A stretch of DNA of 64,000 bases from Notolepis coatsorum. Taxonomy: Eukaryota > Chordata > Actinopteri > Aulopiformes > Paralepididae. Below are positions 33,901 through 44,627 of this stretch, in pieces. The notes under the pieces were generated by a model. The model saw only the letters and a program-made list of their open reading frames with translations, was not told the origin of the DNA and ran no database searches. The DNA lies in contig OZ020593.1 of NCBI GenBank assembly GCA_963971535.1, positions 14,065,057 to 14,129,056 of the forward strand, read 5' to 3'. Made by a program: the position numbers and the translations under genes. The first letter of the stretch is position 1, and each line of letters starts with the position of its first letter.

Positions 33901-35710
33901 CTGCTTGAAGCCGCTCCCTCTCCTTAGCTCTAGTGACAGCACAAACAGGAAAAACATGCAGGTAACTTTTACTCAATGCATCGCACAGACCCTCAGCCAC
34001 TGGGGCGTTCACCACCTTCAGAACAGGAATTACCTTTCCCCCCGCTATATCATTCCCCATGATAAAATCAATCCCCGCCACGGGAAAAGAGGGACGAACC
34101 GCCACGGAAAAACAACCTGTGACTAAATCTGATTGCACATGTATCCTATGTAAGGGTGCGGGTGTATAACTCATGTCGATACCCTGCACAACAGTACTCA
34201 ACTTGCAAGATGACTCCTCACTTAATGGCAACACATCGGCCAGGATAAAAGACTGCGAAGCACCCGTATCACGAAGGATTTGCACCTTCCGTTGATCACA
34301 GACTTCACCCGACACTGACACAAAACCAGAAAAAATAAAAGGTTCAAAACAACCGTCTGGTTTCTCCTGCTCCTCTGGGCATGATACAGGGCCAATCAAC
34401 CCCACCCCCTTCGGTTTCTGAGCTGGTCCCCTAGCATCTTGCAGATTTTGCAATGCATAACAGTCCGACACCAAATGACCCTTCTTTTTACAATAATCAC
34501 ACACAGGGACCCTCCTAGACGGCGGTGTGCGAGGTCGAAATGATCGCTCGTCGCCTCCTACATACACATCATTTCGCACAGAAACACGATTTCTGTGGAT
34601 CATTGCCAACTTGTCACACAACACCGCAGCTTCCTGGAGGGTAGAAACCTTTCGCTCCTCCAACTGTATTATCATGTGTTCGGGCACAAATTTTTTAAAT
34701 TGTTCCATGAGGATTAACTCGCTCAAAGCCTCGAGTCCATCCACCTTACACGCTTCACACCAACGAGTGAACACCATCCGTTGTTCATGGGAAAATGCGA
34801 CATGTGTTTGCGAGGGGGCTTTACTTAGTCCCCTAAACCGCTGCCTATAAGCCTCCGGCACCAGTTCATATACGCGCAAGACAGCACCCTTCACTTTCTC
34901 ATATACCATGCTGTCCCCCTTTGATAAAAACTGGCAAGCGTCTTGAGCCCTACCCGTGAGCCTATATTGCACTAATAGTGCCCACTGATCCTCCGGCCAA
35001 TTCGCAGCCCCCGCTACCCGCTCAAAATTCAAAAAAAATTCCTCCACCTCAGATTCTCGAAAAACAGGAACCATAGCAATATGTTGCCCAACATTAAAAC
35101 TGCCATGGCCACCTTCAGATGAGGGTGAAGAAGAGCCAACACTCCCCAGCTCCATCCTCTTCAGTGTAATCTGGAGCTCTCTATCTCTCTCCTTCTCCCT
35201 TCCTCGCTCTTCCCTGTCTCTCTCCCTCTCAACTGCTCTGTCCTCTCTGTCAGCTGCTCTGTCCTCCCTGTCTCTGTCCTCTCTGCGCAACAGCGCTCTC
35301 TCTTCCATCTGGAGACGGGCCAAACGCAGACTAGAGCGCGCATGGCCAGAAGACGTGGAGTCTTTATCCGAATCGCCCGCGGCCTCACTTTCAGCTCCGG
35401 CCGTACTACTATCCTTCCTAATAGCACCACCATCCATGTTAAGATCACGTAAGGGAGAGTTAACCCATTCGCTAGTATGTGCAACCTCCTGATCACTATG
35501 ACTCACTACTCCCTGAGCCGGGCTAAACACCGGTTGCTCCACCAACCCCGCTATAACAGCTGCCTTCATATCCGCCTTGGATTGGGAATTTTGCACAGCA
35601 ATATCATAATGCCTAGCAATAAGGCCTAATTCCGCCTTAGTGCAACCTTCCACCTGACCCTCTGTCGGATCCGCCATAAAGGCTTCAAAAACAAATGCAG
35701 ACACAGCCAC
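30992..35710 (-). CDS. Gmr1-type Gag-Pol polyprotein, 1572 codons without a stop
   Basis: A single frame encodes Gag and Pol. In order: charged, coiled-coil-like Gag segment (about residues 125-190, rich in RED repeats); capsid-like region (about 210-380, with LVPEAYRQRFRGL); CCHC knuckle CDYCKKKGHLVSDC (about 402); aspartic protease DTGAS (about 481); integrase with HEHIWSGHLGI (about 730) and the catalytic D-D-E in IIDCVGP (about 784), SDQGTSF (about 843) and HPESQGALERW (about 878); then RT with CTDYRKVNAV (about 1211) and YLDDVVVYS (about 1306); RNase H with LEVDAS (1451), EKET (1493) and YTDHNP (1523). Met1 or Met12 may start translation; Met12 fits the start of the related element at 50292 better. 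One oddity: the integrase zinc-binding region is shorter than usual, so only the second cysteine of its HHCC pattern is seen. Everything else looks intact. Confidence 0.9.
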   Translation of the reverse strand: MAVSAFVFEAFMADPTEGQVEGCTKAELGLIARHYDIAVQNSQSKADMKAAVIAGLVEQPVFSPAQGVVSHSDQEVAHTSEWVNSPLRDLNMDGGAIRKDSSTAGAESEAAGDSDKDSTSSGHARSSLRLARLQMEERALLRREDRDREDRAADREDRAVERERDREERGREKERDRELQITLKRMELGSVGSSSPSSEGGHGSFNVGQHIAMVPVFRESEVEEFFLNFERVAGAANWPEDQWALLVQYRLTGRAQDACQFLSKGDSMVYEKVKGAVLRVYELVPEAYRQRFRGLSKAPSQTHVAFSHEQRMVFTRWCEACKVDGLEALSELILMEQFKKFVPEHMIIQLEERKVSTLQEAAVLCDKLAMIHRNRVSVRNDVYVGGDERSFRPRTPPSRRVPVCDYCKKKGHLVSDCYALQNLQDARGPAQKPKGVGLIGPVSCPEEQEKPDGCFEPFIFSGFVSVSGEVCDQRKVQILRDTGASQSFILADVLPLSEESSCKLSTVVQGIDMSYTPAPLHRIHVQSDLVTGCFSVAVRPSFPVAGIDFIMGNDIAGGKVIPVLKVVNAPVAEGLCDALSKSYLHVFPVCAVTRAKERERLQAVSLGDSICGEALAGDRWPSSGAMEESVSGVQRTRVESKFPDVPLPLTRQALIDAQRNDPSLTSCFAAVASTAGSKKHTFLMEEGVLMRTWVARPGVTGLQSGEDWNMVHQVVLPVESRRQSRLMLAHEHIWSGHLGISKTYDKILQNFTCQIVGKPNQGVPPGPLHPVPAIGEPFEHVIIDCVGPLPRTKSGNQYMLTIMCLATRFPEAIPLRTITAPVITKALNRFFATFGLPKTVQSDQGTSFMAKTFNQSLQALGISHTVSSAYHPESQGALERWHQTLKAMLKKYCIDTGCGWDEGVPFVLFAIRDAKQESLGFSPAELVFGRSVRGPLKMLKEKMLSVSVPTSNVCDFVSRCKERLYGASSLARVALASAQGEMKVRFDRKAVARRFEAGDEVLVLLPTPWSALSARFSGPYRVEKKISDTNYVICTPERRRKKRLCHINMLKKYLTRTGGGTQEGQSGSSGVVPAVVLSCVHPPPDDDLKVLSEGQQTGRLTNSEFMSDVTARLLYLPEAQGGDVGKLLLTYPVLFSDVPSRTSVLEHDIDVGGATPIKQHAYHCPMAKRDVMKKEALYLLENGMAKSSRSPWSSPCLLAPKADGSPRFCTDYRKVNAVTVPDSFPLPRMDDCIDSIGPAVFITKLDLLKGYWQVPLTERASDISAFVTPDHFMQYTVMAFGMRNAPATFQRLMHMVLGGVPKCNVYLDDVVVYSDTWEEHIANLGVVFARLAEASLTLNLAKCEFGKAVVTYLGKQVGHGQVRPVDAKVSAILAYPAPSTRRKLRRFLGMAGYYRCFCSNFSVVVAPLTSLCSPIVPFVWSAECRCAFKAAKSLLCSAPVLAAPDFASPFQLEVDASAAGAGAVLLQGGEGGVRHPVCYFSVKFKQHQLNYSTIEKETLAMLLALQHFEVYVGSSSLPVLIYTDHNPLVFLAQMYNHNQWLMRWALLVQGYNIVIRHRKGVDNVVADALSRG

Positions 35711-36236
35711 ATTATGTTTTTATGCGTGTGTGAGAAAAAAAAATACATATATATCACGTCCTCACTTAATTAACCATGACCGTGCACAATAATAATAGAC
35801 ACATTCTGCTTTCATACCTCTTAACCAAAACAATCCAACTGACCACATCTACTAAATGAAAATAATAACAAATGGTCCTAACCACTCAACTAGGAGTCAC
35901 CTGTGTCACTCTAGCCTATCCCAGATAAACTACTCCACTAGCTGGATGAAAGGCTACACATATCTTCAATCGCTTACCGATTTCATTGCGCGCTCCACCG
36001 GAATCACGACTCGTGCCCCCCACCCTCTAGCCAAGCAGGTGACCCCCCCGTTACCTATGTGGCAGAAAAATAGAATGGTTAAGAGCATCACAACAATAAT
36101 GGTTTACATCAATCAACTGTGCACGGACAATGGACCCCTACCAATACCAATTTAGAAAACGCTATCTTATTACACCTGATATGCTTCAATCGACAAGTCA
36201 CCCCGTTATTTTACCAACAAGGAACCATACAATTGC
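35711..36236 (-). other. Gypsy leader between primer-binding site and gag
   Basis: Untranslated leader of about 530 bases with no long frame that I can assign. Confidence 0.6.
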
Positions 36237-36256
36237 GCAAACTTAACGAGCCCCCA
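36237..36256 (-). other. Primer-binding site
   Basis: On the minus strand TGGGGGCTCGT follows the 5' LTR directly. Its first 11 bases equal the tRNA-Pro primer site used by several retroelements; the following bases diverge. Confidence 0.65.
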
Positions 36257-36979
36257 TGTCATGTACGAAGGTCTAACGACCGCACCTGAAGAGTATCTGG
36301 AGTAAACTGTACATGAACAGAAACAGCCTCTCTCAGTAAATGTTTTCAAAATAGTCCCGGGCAGGTAGGTAATAACAAACACAAGGCGTTTTCAAATGGT
36401 AAATTAAGGTTTTATTCAAATGTGGGGGTTTCAACCCACTGCCTTTTCCGAAAGGGAAAAGGGGATGTCGTCGGTGGGGATTTCAACCCACACACACAAA
36501 GGGGAAAAAGGGATGGGAGGACAGACAAGACATACATATGAGATAACTCAACAAACACTTAGTATTCACAATACTACCTTAGGCCCATCTCCGGCCACCA
36601 CAGCTGTGGAGTCTAACCCACACTCCATGCAAACAAGACAGCACCATGCCACACAGTATTGTGCTCAGGCCATATGTAAGCTAGACAGCAGCCTCCCCAC
36701 TGTGCCACAAGGCAGGTCACTCCAGCCACGAGACTCTCGTGTGTGTGTCATCTTTCCGCTTATATTCACTCATCCAACTAACTGCCCACAGGTGTACTCA
36801 AGCAGGTGCAATCAGCTCAATCAGGAGGATGAGTGGTCTCTGGGAAAAAGAAGAAACAGCATTAGAAGATGACACATCACACCACCAATAACAACATAGC
36901 CCACTCAGGATACCAATCTGATGTTCATATGGCCTCCTAATACAGTAACAATGATAATGTCCAACCCACGTACATCACA
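36257..36979 (-). repeat. 5' LTR of the Gypsy element
   Basis: 723 bp, begins TG and ends CA in both readings. It should contain promoter and polyadenylation signals, which I did not resolve. Confidence 0.9.
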
Positions 36980-37740
36980 AGGGGATGTAGAGCACTTTGT
37001 AGTGGTCACATCCAGGTGCTCTCTCTGGATACTTCAGGTGTATTGTGGTTCTTTCACCTTGTGAGGGGCTCGTCGCATGGGTGCAATATGGTCTCAATCA
37101 CCAAAGGAAAATGCGAGTATCCGTCAAAACAATCCAAGGCACACTGTAGGGGGCTTGTGCCAAATGAAAATGCCCACAAAAGATGTATTAGGGCTTGTGC
37201 AAAATACAATTTTACATGACAATAAACAAAGGCATTTTCATTTTGCCATGTAAAATAAAGGCATTTTCATTTTGCACAAACCCGACAGTGTGCATTGAAT
37301 TGTTCCGAAGAAGACTATAGCATTTAAAATGTTTTATTGCGACCATATTCCACCCATGCAATGAGCCCTTGGATGCTCACTGCAGGATGCTGAGATGGAA
37401 TAAACACTTTAATGTTGCGTTGAACAGCATTGTATGCATATAATATAACAGCATTGTATGTATACATTGTATAACTAACCTACACTGTAGCACTCAACAC
37501 TTTGATGAACATTGTTACTCAGCTGAGAGTTGTGCCCTTCCTGATGACTTGTCGTACAGAACTTGTAAGTCGCTTTGGATAAAAGCGTCAGCTAAATGAC
37601 TAAATGTAAATGTTAACTGTTACCTCTTTTGCAGTCAATCACAATCCTTTATAATATATTATTTTAATTAGCTTTTCAGTTTGAAACAATTAACATTTGA
37701 CAGAAACAACATTAGACATACAAAACCGAGAATGAGAACT
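36980..37740. other. Gypsy right flank and SINE/LINE-like tail
   Basis: Begins AGGGGATG (target duplication). At 37560-37612 lies TAAGTCGCTTTGGATAAAAG plus CGTCAGCTAAATGA, the tail typical of many fish SINEs; no tRNA head is seen in front, so it is a truncated copy. TAACAGCATTGTATG is repeated near 37425-37462. Confidence 0.5.
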
Positions 37741-38320
37741 GCACACTGCAAAAATAGTCTGACAAAAATAAGAAATAAAACCTAGTTTTAAGCAAGTAAA
37801 ATCTTCTGCCAGTACAGTAAGCAAATTTGGCTTGGCAAGAATAATATCTAAAGCTCTCTTTCTTGATTGGATGAAGTAGAAAATATATTTAGCGTTTACT
37901 GCAGAGCGGAGGGACTGGGAGACGCATGTTACTGACCAGACACTCTACAGTATATCAGTGATGGCTGTCAGAATGTAGAGCTATATTTAACACTTATTTA
38001 TACACAGAAAATACCACTTACAGCACCTTTAAGCAATTAAACAGACTTTGAATAACCTCACCATGACAGGGCTATTAGGCGAGTGTCATTCGACGTAACC
38101 ACCCCCATATTCACAGTGACAGTAAATTATCGAGTGGAATAAAGTGATTTAATACAAGGCTCAACACTGGAGAGTTACGACAGGCGGACCAGGCTGGGAG
38201 TTTGTTTGGTGCGGACCTGAGTTTGATTACTGTGTCCACACCAGCCCAAACTAACCGCATCACAGGGGGTAAATGCTCCGGGTTTGATTCAACCGAACAA
38301 GGCTGGTGTGTGAGTGTGTT
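37741..38320. other. MITE-end-like and unassigned sequence
   Basis: ACACTGCAAAAATAGTCTG at 37743 resembles the end of common fish DNA elements; its partner end is not found. The rest is unassigned. Confidence 0.3.
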
Positions 38321-38478
38321 TATAAAAGTCTTGGCAGAGGAAAATCCACTTTAACTTGAATCTCTCCCTCTTTTACGAGCTCCACCGTGACAGGAGGCAG
38401 CATGAGTGGAAATAAAGAGTCTCCATCGCGGTGCTCAAAGTGCACACGCCGACAACACGGCTCCGGCCAGCAGTGAGT
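38321..38478 (+). promoter_or_regulatory. Possible promoter and short first exon
   Basis: TATAAAAG at about 38321, then an ATG at 38402 opening a 24-codon frame (MSGNKESPSRCSKCTRRQHG...) to a donor-like GCA|GTGAGTC near 38474. A CCAC-rich, CpG-containing region precedes it. No matching downstream exon is seen, and it may be coincidence. Confidence 0.25.
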
Positions 38479-38524
38479 CAGCCAACATATGAGTGCAATG
38501 CATGCTTACCAACTGTTTGCCTGT

Positions 38525-38870
38525 TTTACTGCAACACTACTATCACCGACATCTAAGACGGGAGATCCCCCCTTGAACAGCCCTTCTCTCCTCCACATTG
38601 CCTGTGGTGAATTTTTTCCTATTGCTAGGTTTTAGTGAGTTTTTCCTTACCTTCGTGTGGGGTATGTCTGGGAGTGTTGCATTTATTTTGCATTTATTTA
38701 AAAAAAAATGTGGACTTTGTTCTTGACATATTGTGATGTTTCTTCTTGACTTTAAAGAAGACGTGTCCGGCCCATGTGGACATTAACATGTGTTGTCGGG
38801 GCAATTAAACTAAATAAGACTTGTGCACATCGGGCCTTACAAATACATTTGATTTGATTTGATTCAGTGC
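38525..38870 (+). mobile_element. LINE 3' tail with (ATTTG)n end
   Basis: GTGAGTTTTTCCTTACCTTC, GGCCCATGTGGACATTAA and GGGGCAATTAAAC, then (GATTT)n at 38848-38866: a 3' UTR pattern common in fish LINEs. No coding part. Confidence 0.5.
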
Positions 38871-39211
38871 GTAAGTGTGTAGACTATATAGGCTATTTTC
38901 GGTGAATGGGTGGGGACTAATAAGAGGACAAAAACAATACAAATTCATATATTTAAATTACAAGGTGGTTAGAAGTGGTGGAGAGAATAAAAACTAGCAT
39001 TTGAATGGTAGTGCCTGGTTAGGAGCGAATGATGATGGATGGATTATCCAAGGGGGGGGCCCCGGGGGGAGCGAGCGAGAGCATAATGTATAGGGTATTA
39101 GATAGGTGTATACCTTGTATATTACATTTATTTAAATGGTAATTTCATTGGATGTGCACTGTTAATTAATGCTTGTATATCTAATTTTATGTTGTTATGT
39201 TTATGTGTTTG

Positions 39212-39220
<9 letters not shown>
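38871..39220. other. Unassigned AT-rich sequence
   Basis: Contains a poly-G/C patch near 39050-39067; no gene found. Confidence 0.35.

Positions 39221-39297
<77 letters not shown>
39221..39297. repeat. (AT)n microsatellite
   Basis: About 35 AT units flanked by poly-A. Confidence 0.95.
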
Positions 39298-39300
<3 letters not shown>

Positions 39301-39479
39301 AATCATATATTTAAGATTTTAAACATGACATTATTGAAATGTGGGACAAAGGGCTAAAACTTTGCGAGACTGTCCTGCACAAATTAGGAAGTTTGTTAAA
39401 AGAACACTTTTAACACAACCATATTGTATCTATTTATTACAAAAATATTCGCACTATACATCCATACCTATTTTTTGCA

Positions 39480-39725
39480 TTTTGCATAAAAAAAAGGTTT
39501 TGTACCTCATTGTTTGCATTTGTACTTAATTTTCTACTTTAGGTTGTACTTTAGTTTGTATATTGTATATTGTATATTTTGTATAGTGTTTGGACTTTAT
39601 TCGTTTAACTTTTTTGTTTACAGTATGAAGCACAATCTCAGGGGGCTCATACAGAACCAAGCATTTCACTGTAATGTACATGTACTTTATATGTGACAAA
39701 TAAAACAAAACTTGAACACTTGAAT
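39480..39725 (+). mobile_element. LINE family E 3' tail
   Basis: Plus-strand version of the tail at 27872-28152: TACTTTAGGTTGTACTTTAG, AGTATGAAGCACAATCTCAG, AAGCATTTCACTGTAATGTA, GTGACAAATAAAAC and an ACTTGA end. Confidence 0.7.
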
Positions 39726-39837
39726 TTGATCACTCTAGATGGGGTGCGCAATTCTCCACCTGTTTAATCCGCCTCTGTTAGACAAAAATGTAATCTGTAA
39801 TGCACCAAACAGCAGATTTAAACGATGCTGGAGACTA

Positions 39838-40004
<167 letters not shown>

Positions 40005-40430
40005 TCTTATATTTATATTGATTGATTGATTGATTGAAAAGTTTATTAACAGATTGCAGAATGGGTACAGTACAGTACAGCTCAATACATACAATTGTTA
40101 AGGGGATGCAGACCAGAGAAAGACTTTCGTCTTGTTTACATCAGGGTCCCCCATTTTCAATTCATATAGCGCCTTTCAGGAGACCCAAGGCGCTTAACAG
40201 GAGGGGGCAGCTAGGGGAAGGGGATCAGGGAACAACGTAACAACAAAAACTAAAGAAAAGAAAAGAAAGAATAGAGGGAAATCAGGCAGAGTCATTTACA
40301 AATTTTGTGAAGAGGTGGGTTTTGAGTTGGGATTTGAAGTAGTGCAGCACTACGGATGTTTGGAGGGAGTGAGTTCCAGAGGGTGGGTGCAGCAACAGAG
40401 AAGCTAGTGAGCAATATAGCTCACTCTGGT
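40005..40430 (-). mobile_element. LINE family D 3' end, split by LINE B
   Basis: The minus strand from about 40430 shows remnants of the ORF2 C-terminus (CTHPLELTPS, then a KTHLFTKF-like segment), then CCTGAAAGGCGCTATA. The last bases before the microsatellite (ATATAAATATAAGAT) lie beyond a LINE B tail at 40019-40163 inserted within it. Confidence 0.65.
40019..40163 (-). mobile_element. LINE family B 3' tail inserted in LINE D
   Basis: Four TGAT units, then AAGTTTATTAACAGATTGCA to TGGGGGACCC-type sequence in reverse. Its insertion point splits the end of family D just before the (ATT)n array. Confidence 0.8.
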
Positions 40431-40639
40431 GGTTAAGTTTTGCAATTAACATGCGTGCCGAACCGTGGGGGGCGACCCGTACAGATCACAGATCAATTAC
40501 AATCGGTTACACCCCTGCAATCTGCTATATCTACTACTGTAAAATATACAACTCTCAGTATTCCACTGAGGTCCTAAACTCGACCAGGTGTCAGAGATAC
40601 AAGACGACCTCCGCGAGGTGTGCAGATGGTGGGTTCTTT
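40431..40639. other. hAT-end-like fragment
   Basis: AATCGGTTACACCCC at about 40501-40515 resembles a reversed hAT-type end; the rest is unassigned. Confidence 0.35.
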
Positions 40640-40870
40640 TGGGATACCATAGCAGATATACATATTCGGTGACGGCGCACCTTGACAGATTATAAAACAT
40701 AGCACATGACAGCGCACCTGACCAGACACAGAGGAAAACATATGATTTGGTGACAGTGCACCTGGCCAGACACAGATGAAAACATATTCGGTGATGGCAC
40801 ACTTTACCACAGATTAAGACATGTTTGGTGACAGCACACAAGACACAGATTAAAACATAACCACCAGCAG
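40640..40870. repeat. Degenerate minisatellite, about 5 units of 37-45 bp
   Basis: Units open with ACAT and hold GGTGACAGCGCAC-like and AGACACAGATTAAA-like segments, each diverged from the others. Confidence 0.65.
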
Positions 40871-41167
40871 CATAATGACAACATTATTCTTCATGTATTT
40901 TTCAAAGGAAATCCACTTCACCCACAGTGACCACTTCAATCCAACTTCTCGACACTTGAAACAATCAATGCATTTATTCACCAAACTCATAAATGCTTCA
41001 AACATTGTTCTAATTATCTTCACAAACAAACTAAATGAAAACCCCAGTTATATTATAAAACATGCTCAAATAATTGGTCAAATTGAAATGACAGCGGGAT
41101 TTAGTGAGAAACACACCCACGCACCTGCCAAAGTCATTGTCAAATATGGCATTCCCAGCAATACAAT
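40871..41167. other. Unassigned sequence
   Basis: Open for 110 codons in one frame but of low-complexity composition, without recognised motif or splice pattern. Confidence 0.3.
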
Positions 41168-41594
41168 TTGCAATGTCAAGTCAAGTCAAGTCAAGAGTTT
41201 TAATTGTCACGGCATACAATGAAATGCGGGTGGTCTTGCCCGCAACGATGTGCAATACAGTGGTACAACATATAATAGAATCAAAAAATGAAAAAACAAC
41301 ATTGTGCAGTAAACAGGTAACAGGTAACATGGAGTGACATCTCGGTATCTGTACATAGTTATTTACAGAGCATATGGGACATGCTAGTTAGCTTTGGTAG
41401 TGCAATACACTGTTCCTGTTATTCTAATTTAAAGTGTCCTTTCCTTTGGTCATAAGTGTGCGTGTGTGCGACATGAGTGTGTGCCCGCTCATGTTAAAGT
41501 GTTAAGTGGCTGCTCGTGTGTGAGCGTGCACAGCGTGCGTGTCGTGTGTGTGTTCATGTGTGCTTGTGTGTGGATAGTTCAATGTTCTGAGCAC

Positions 41595-42290
41595 TCAATG
41601 TTCATTGTTCATGGCTCTGATGGCCTGGGGGAAGAAGCTGAGCCTAAGCCGCTCTGTCCTAGTAGCTGGGGTCCGCAGGCGTCTGCCTGACCTCAGCAGC
41701 TGAAACAGGCTGTTATTGGGGTGGTGAGGGTCTTTCATTATCCTGCAGGCTCTGGATTTGCACCTCTTGTTGTATAGAACCTGCAGGGGGGGTAGTGCAA
41801 TACCCGTGGTACGCTCGGCTGAGCGCACCACTCTCTGTAGGGCCTTCTTGTCCTGTGCCGTGCTGTTTCCATACCAGGCAGTGATGTTTCCGGTCAGGAT
41901 GCTCTCTACAGCTCCTGAGTAGAAGGACTGGAGTATCTTCCCCGATACTCTGAACTTCCTTAACTGTCTCAGGTGGTAGAGGCGCTGTTTCGCCTTCTTT
42001 ACTACTGTGTCTACTGTATGTGTGTTGACCATGTCAGGTCCTCTGAGATGTGGACCCCCAGGTACTTAAAGCTGCTCACCCTGTCCACGGTAGCCCCATT
42101 AATCATCAGTGGTGTGTGCGTCTCCTGCTGTCCTCTCCTATAATCCACGATCAGCTCCTTGGTTTTACCAATGTTCAGGAGCAGGCTGTTGTCCTGGCAC
42201 CAGCGTTCCAGTACCTCAACCTCCTCCCGGTAGGCCTTCTCGTCGTTGTCCGAGATCAGCCCCACCACCACCGTGTCGTCTGCGAACTTC

Positions 42291-42293
<3 letters not shown>
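41595..42293 (-). pseudogene. LINE C ORF2, catalytic motif to C-terminus
   Basis: Begins at the FADDTVVVGLISDND catalytic block, then LERWCQDNSLLLNIGKTKEL and SFKYLGVHISEDL. After a frame change it continues AKQRLYHLRQLRKFRVSG, ESILTGNITAWYGN and ends FFPQAIRAMNNEH. Confidence 0.8.
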
Positions 42294-42323
<30 letters not shown>

Positions 42324-44627
42324 CGTAAAGGTGGTTATAATATATGCAAGTACAGAAACAGGATAAAACAAAAATAGTCTATAATAACATTTTAGCCGTA
42401 TACAGTGTATATCCAGCGAAATTACAATTATATAAATGTTAGTATATAATATACCCCTAATACCTATTTTCTAAAACCCTACACACATATGCTCCAGCTC
42501 AAACCCCCCCCCTCCCGGACCCCCTCTTGGATAGTACCTCCATTATCCCTCACTCCTAACCAGACACCACCATTATAAGCTAGCTTTTATTCTCTCCACC
42601 ACTTCTAACCACATTGACATTTTGGATTCATTGAGCCCCAGAATTCTTGCTGTAGATATTTCTTGATATATCACATCAAGATATGTAAGAAACCACACTT
42701 TTCGGCACATTTTTTCCGGTTGAAACCAACGTGATGCGATCAGTTTTTTAGCTACTGTGATACCCGATAAAACCAATCTTTTTAGTTGTGGATTCATTGC
42801 AAACTCAAAAACATCATTCAATAGTAATACCGCGGGGTGTACAGGTATATTCCAAAATACGAGTGTTGATAATTGTTGGGACACATCTTTCCAGAATGCC
42901 TTAACTGGTGGGCAGTCCCAATACATGTGCATAAATGTTCCTTCGTCCCCATTTGTACATTGGAAGCATTTGGAGTCTTGTATAAGCCCCATTTTGCACA
43001 GCCTTATAGGAGTCAAGTATGTCCTGTGAATATAGTTCAGATTGATTTGTTGATGATCCGGGTTCCTTGATGTAAGTCGGACATTTGCCCAGGCTCCTTG
43101 CCAATCAAAGTCATATTCCAGGTCTGGTATATCCCTCCTCCAGACAGTGTCTATTTGAAGGGTTTCATACGAGGACGTTAGTAATTGATAATAAAAACTT
43201 GATACAAAACCTCCCAATGTATCTCTTTCATAGAAAAATGTGTGGTATCTGTGGTGTTCAATTGGTACGAGTAATGGAACACCGTGAGATCTCATACAAA
43301 GTCGTAACTGTATGTAAAAAAGCCATGTGGACTCGGTGAGGTTAAACTTTATGCATATTTCGACATAACTACAGAGGCCCTTGTTATTAAAAATATCCCC
43401 TAATGAGTGTATGCCTTTCTCTTCCCATATAGGGACTCTTATAGGTCGTTTTCCCATTAAGAGTGCATTGTTATTGAATATGGGAGTGTGATTATGCCAT
43501 TCTTGAGGGTTAGGATATTTCTTTTGTGTTTCCCGCCATGTTCTGATTGCATGGGTAATTATTGGGCCAAATTCTCGCTCACAATGCTTGATTGAAAGTT
43601 TAGTGTGTGCTATGTCTTTCAGTCTCTGTGGGGCTACCATGTTTTCTTCTAATTCTCTCCAAGATACCAAAGCCTGGGGGTCAAACCATATCTTCACTGG
43701 TCTTAATGTGAAGGCCTTAAAATATTGTAAAAAATCTGGGACTGCCATGCCACCGTCTGCTTTATTTCTCTGTGCGGTGGATCTTTTTATGCGAGGTGGT
43801 TTGTTATTCCAAATAAATTTGTATGTGGAGGTTTGTAATCTTTTCCAGTAGCCCTCTGGAGGAGGTAACGGAAGCATTGAGCTGAAGAAATTGATTCTTG
43901 GTAATACATCCATCTTAACTATTGATACCCTTGCCTGTACTGAGTTTTTAAGTTTTGCCCACCTGTCCAGGTCGTCTTTGATTTTGTTCTGTATTTTTGT
44001 GTAATTGTGCTTCACCGTTTGTCTTATGGTGGGAAATATTTCCACACCCAAGCATCTGAAATGTTTGACCATGGGTATCGCACCTGGGAGGGTTGTGTCT
44101 TTTTTTGCACTGGTGTTAAGAGGAAGAAAAGCCGACTTAGGCCAATTTATTTTAAATCCCGATAAATCACCAACGTTTTCTATCAACTTGAGTATATGCG
44201 GCAATGTGTTGTTGGGGTTTTGCATGAACAATATTACGTCGTCCGCATATAAACTAATTTTAAGATGTGTGCCCTTGATTACTATTGGTTCTATGTGTTG
44301 GGATTGTCTTATAAATTGTGCTAAAGGTTCTAATGATAGATCGAATAGTCCGGGACTAAGAGGGCAACCCTGTCTGGCTGAGCGTGATACCGGAAAGATA
44401 TCGGAGATGAATGTGCCTGTTGTAATCCTGGCCGATGGGTCCTTGTATAGTACTTTAATCATATCAATGAATCCTTTTCCTAACCCCATCCTTTCTAATA
44501 CTGCCCATAGAAACGACCATTCCAACCTGTCAAATGCTTTCATAGCATCCAGGGATAGTATCGCCTTAGGTGTGGTGTCCTCTTTGTCTGCATCTAGTAC
44601 GTGCAGTATTCGCCTTATGTTATCATT
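42294..44627 (-). mobile_element. L1/Tx1-like LINE, 5'-truncated
   Basis: The minus strand opens inside [39 protein letters not shown] and the catalytic [15 protein letters not shown], then a long C-terminal domain ending with an L1-type CCHC ([19 protein letters not shown]). ORF stop at 42573, 3' UTR of about 250 bases, then a 30-base poly-A (poly-T at 42294-42323). The flanks are the exact 10-bp duplication GAACTTCACT (42284-42293, 44628-44637). No stops in 684 codons: a young insertion. Truncation removed ORF1, the endonuclease and the start of RT. Confidence 0.9.

Larger units (their letters stand above)
30101..36979 (-). mobile_element. Complete Ty3/Gypsy retrotransposon, Gmr1 type
   Basis: 6.9 kb element on the minus strand: two 723-bp LTRs, a primer-binding site, a single long gag-pol frame, a polypurine tract, and AGGG on both outer sides (a 4-bp target duplication). 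I count three differences between the LTRs, so the insertion is recent. Within pol the integrase lies before RT-RNase H, the order known from the Gmr1 group of fish and other deuterostome Gypsy elements and otherwise typical of Ty1/copia. No envelope-like gene. Confidence 0.9.

Noticed and set aside
31250..34850. Plus-strand frames of 60-110 codons across the Gypsy element
   Set aside because: Shadows of the 1572-codon minus-strand frame with no recognisable domain.
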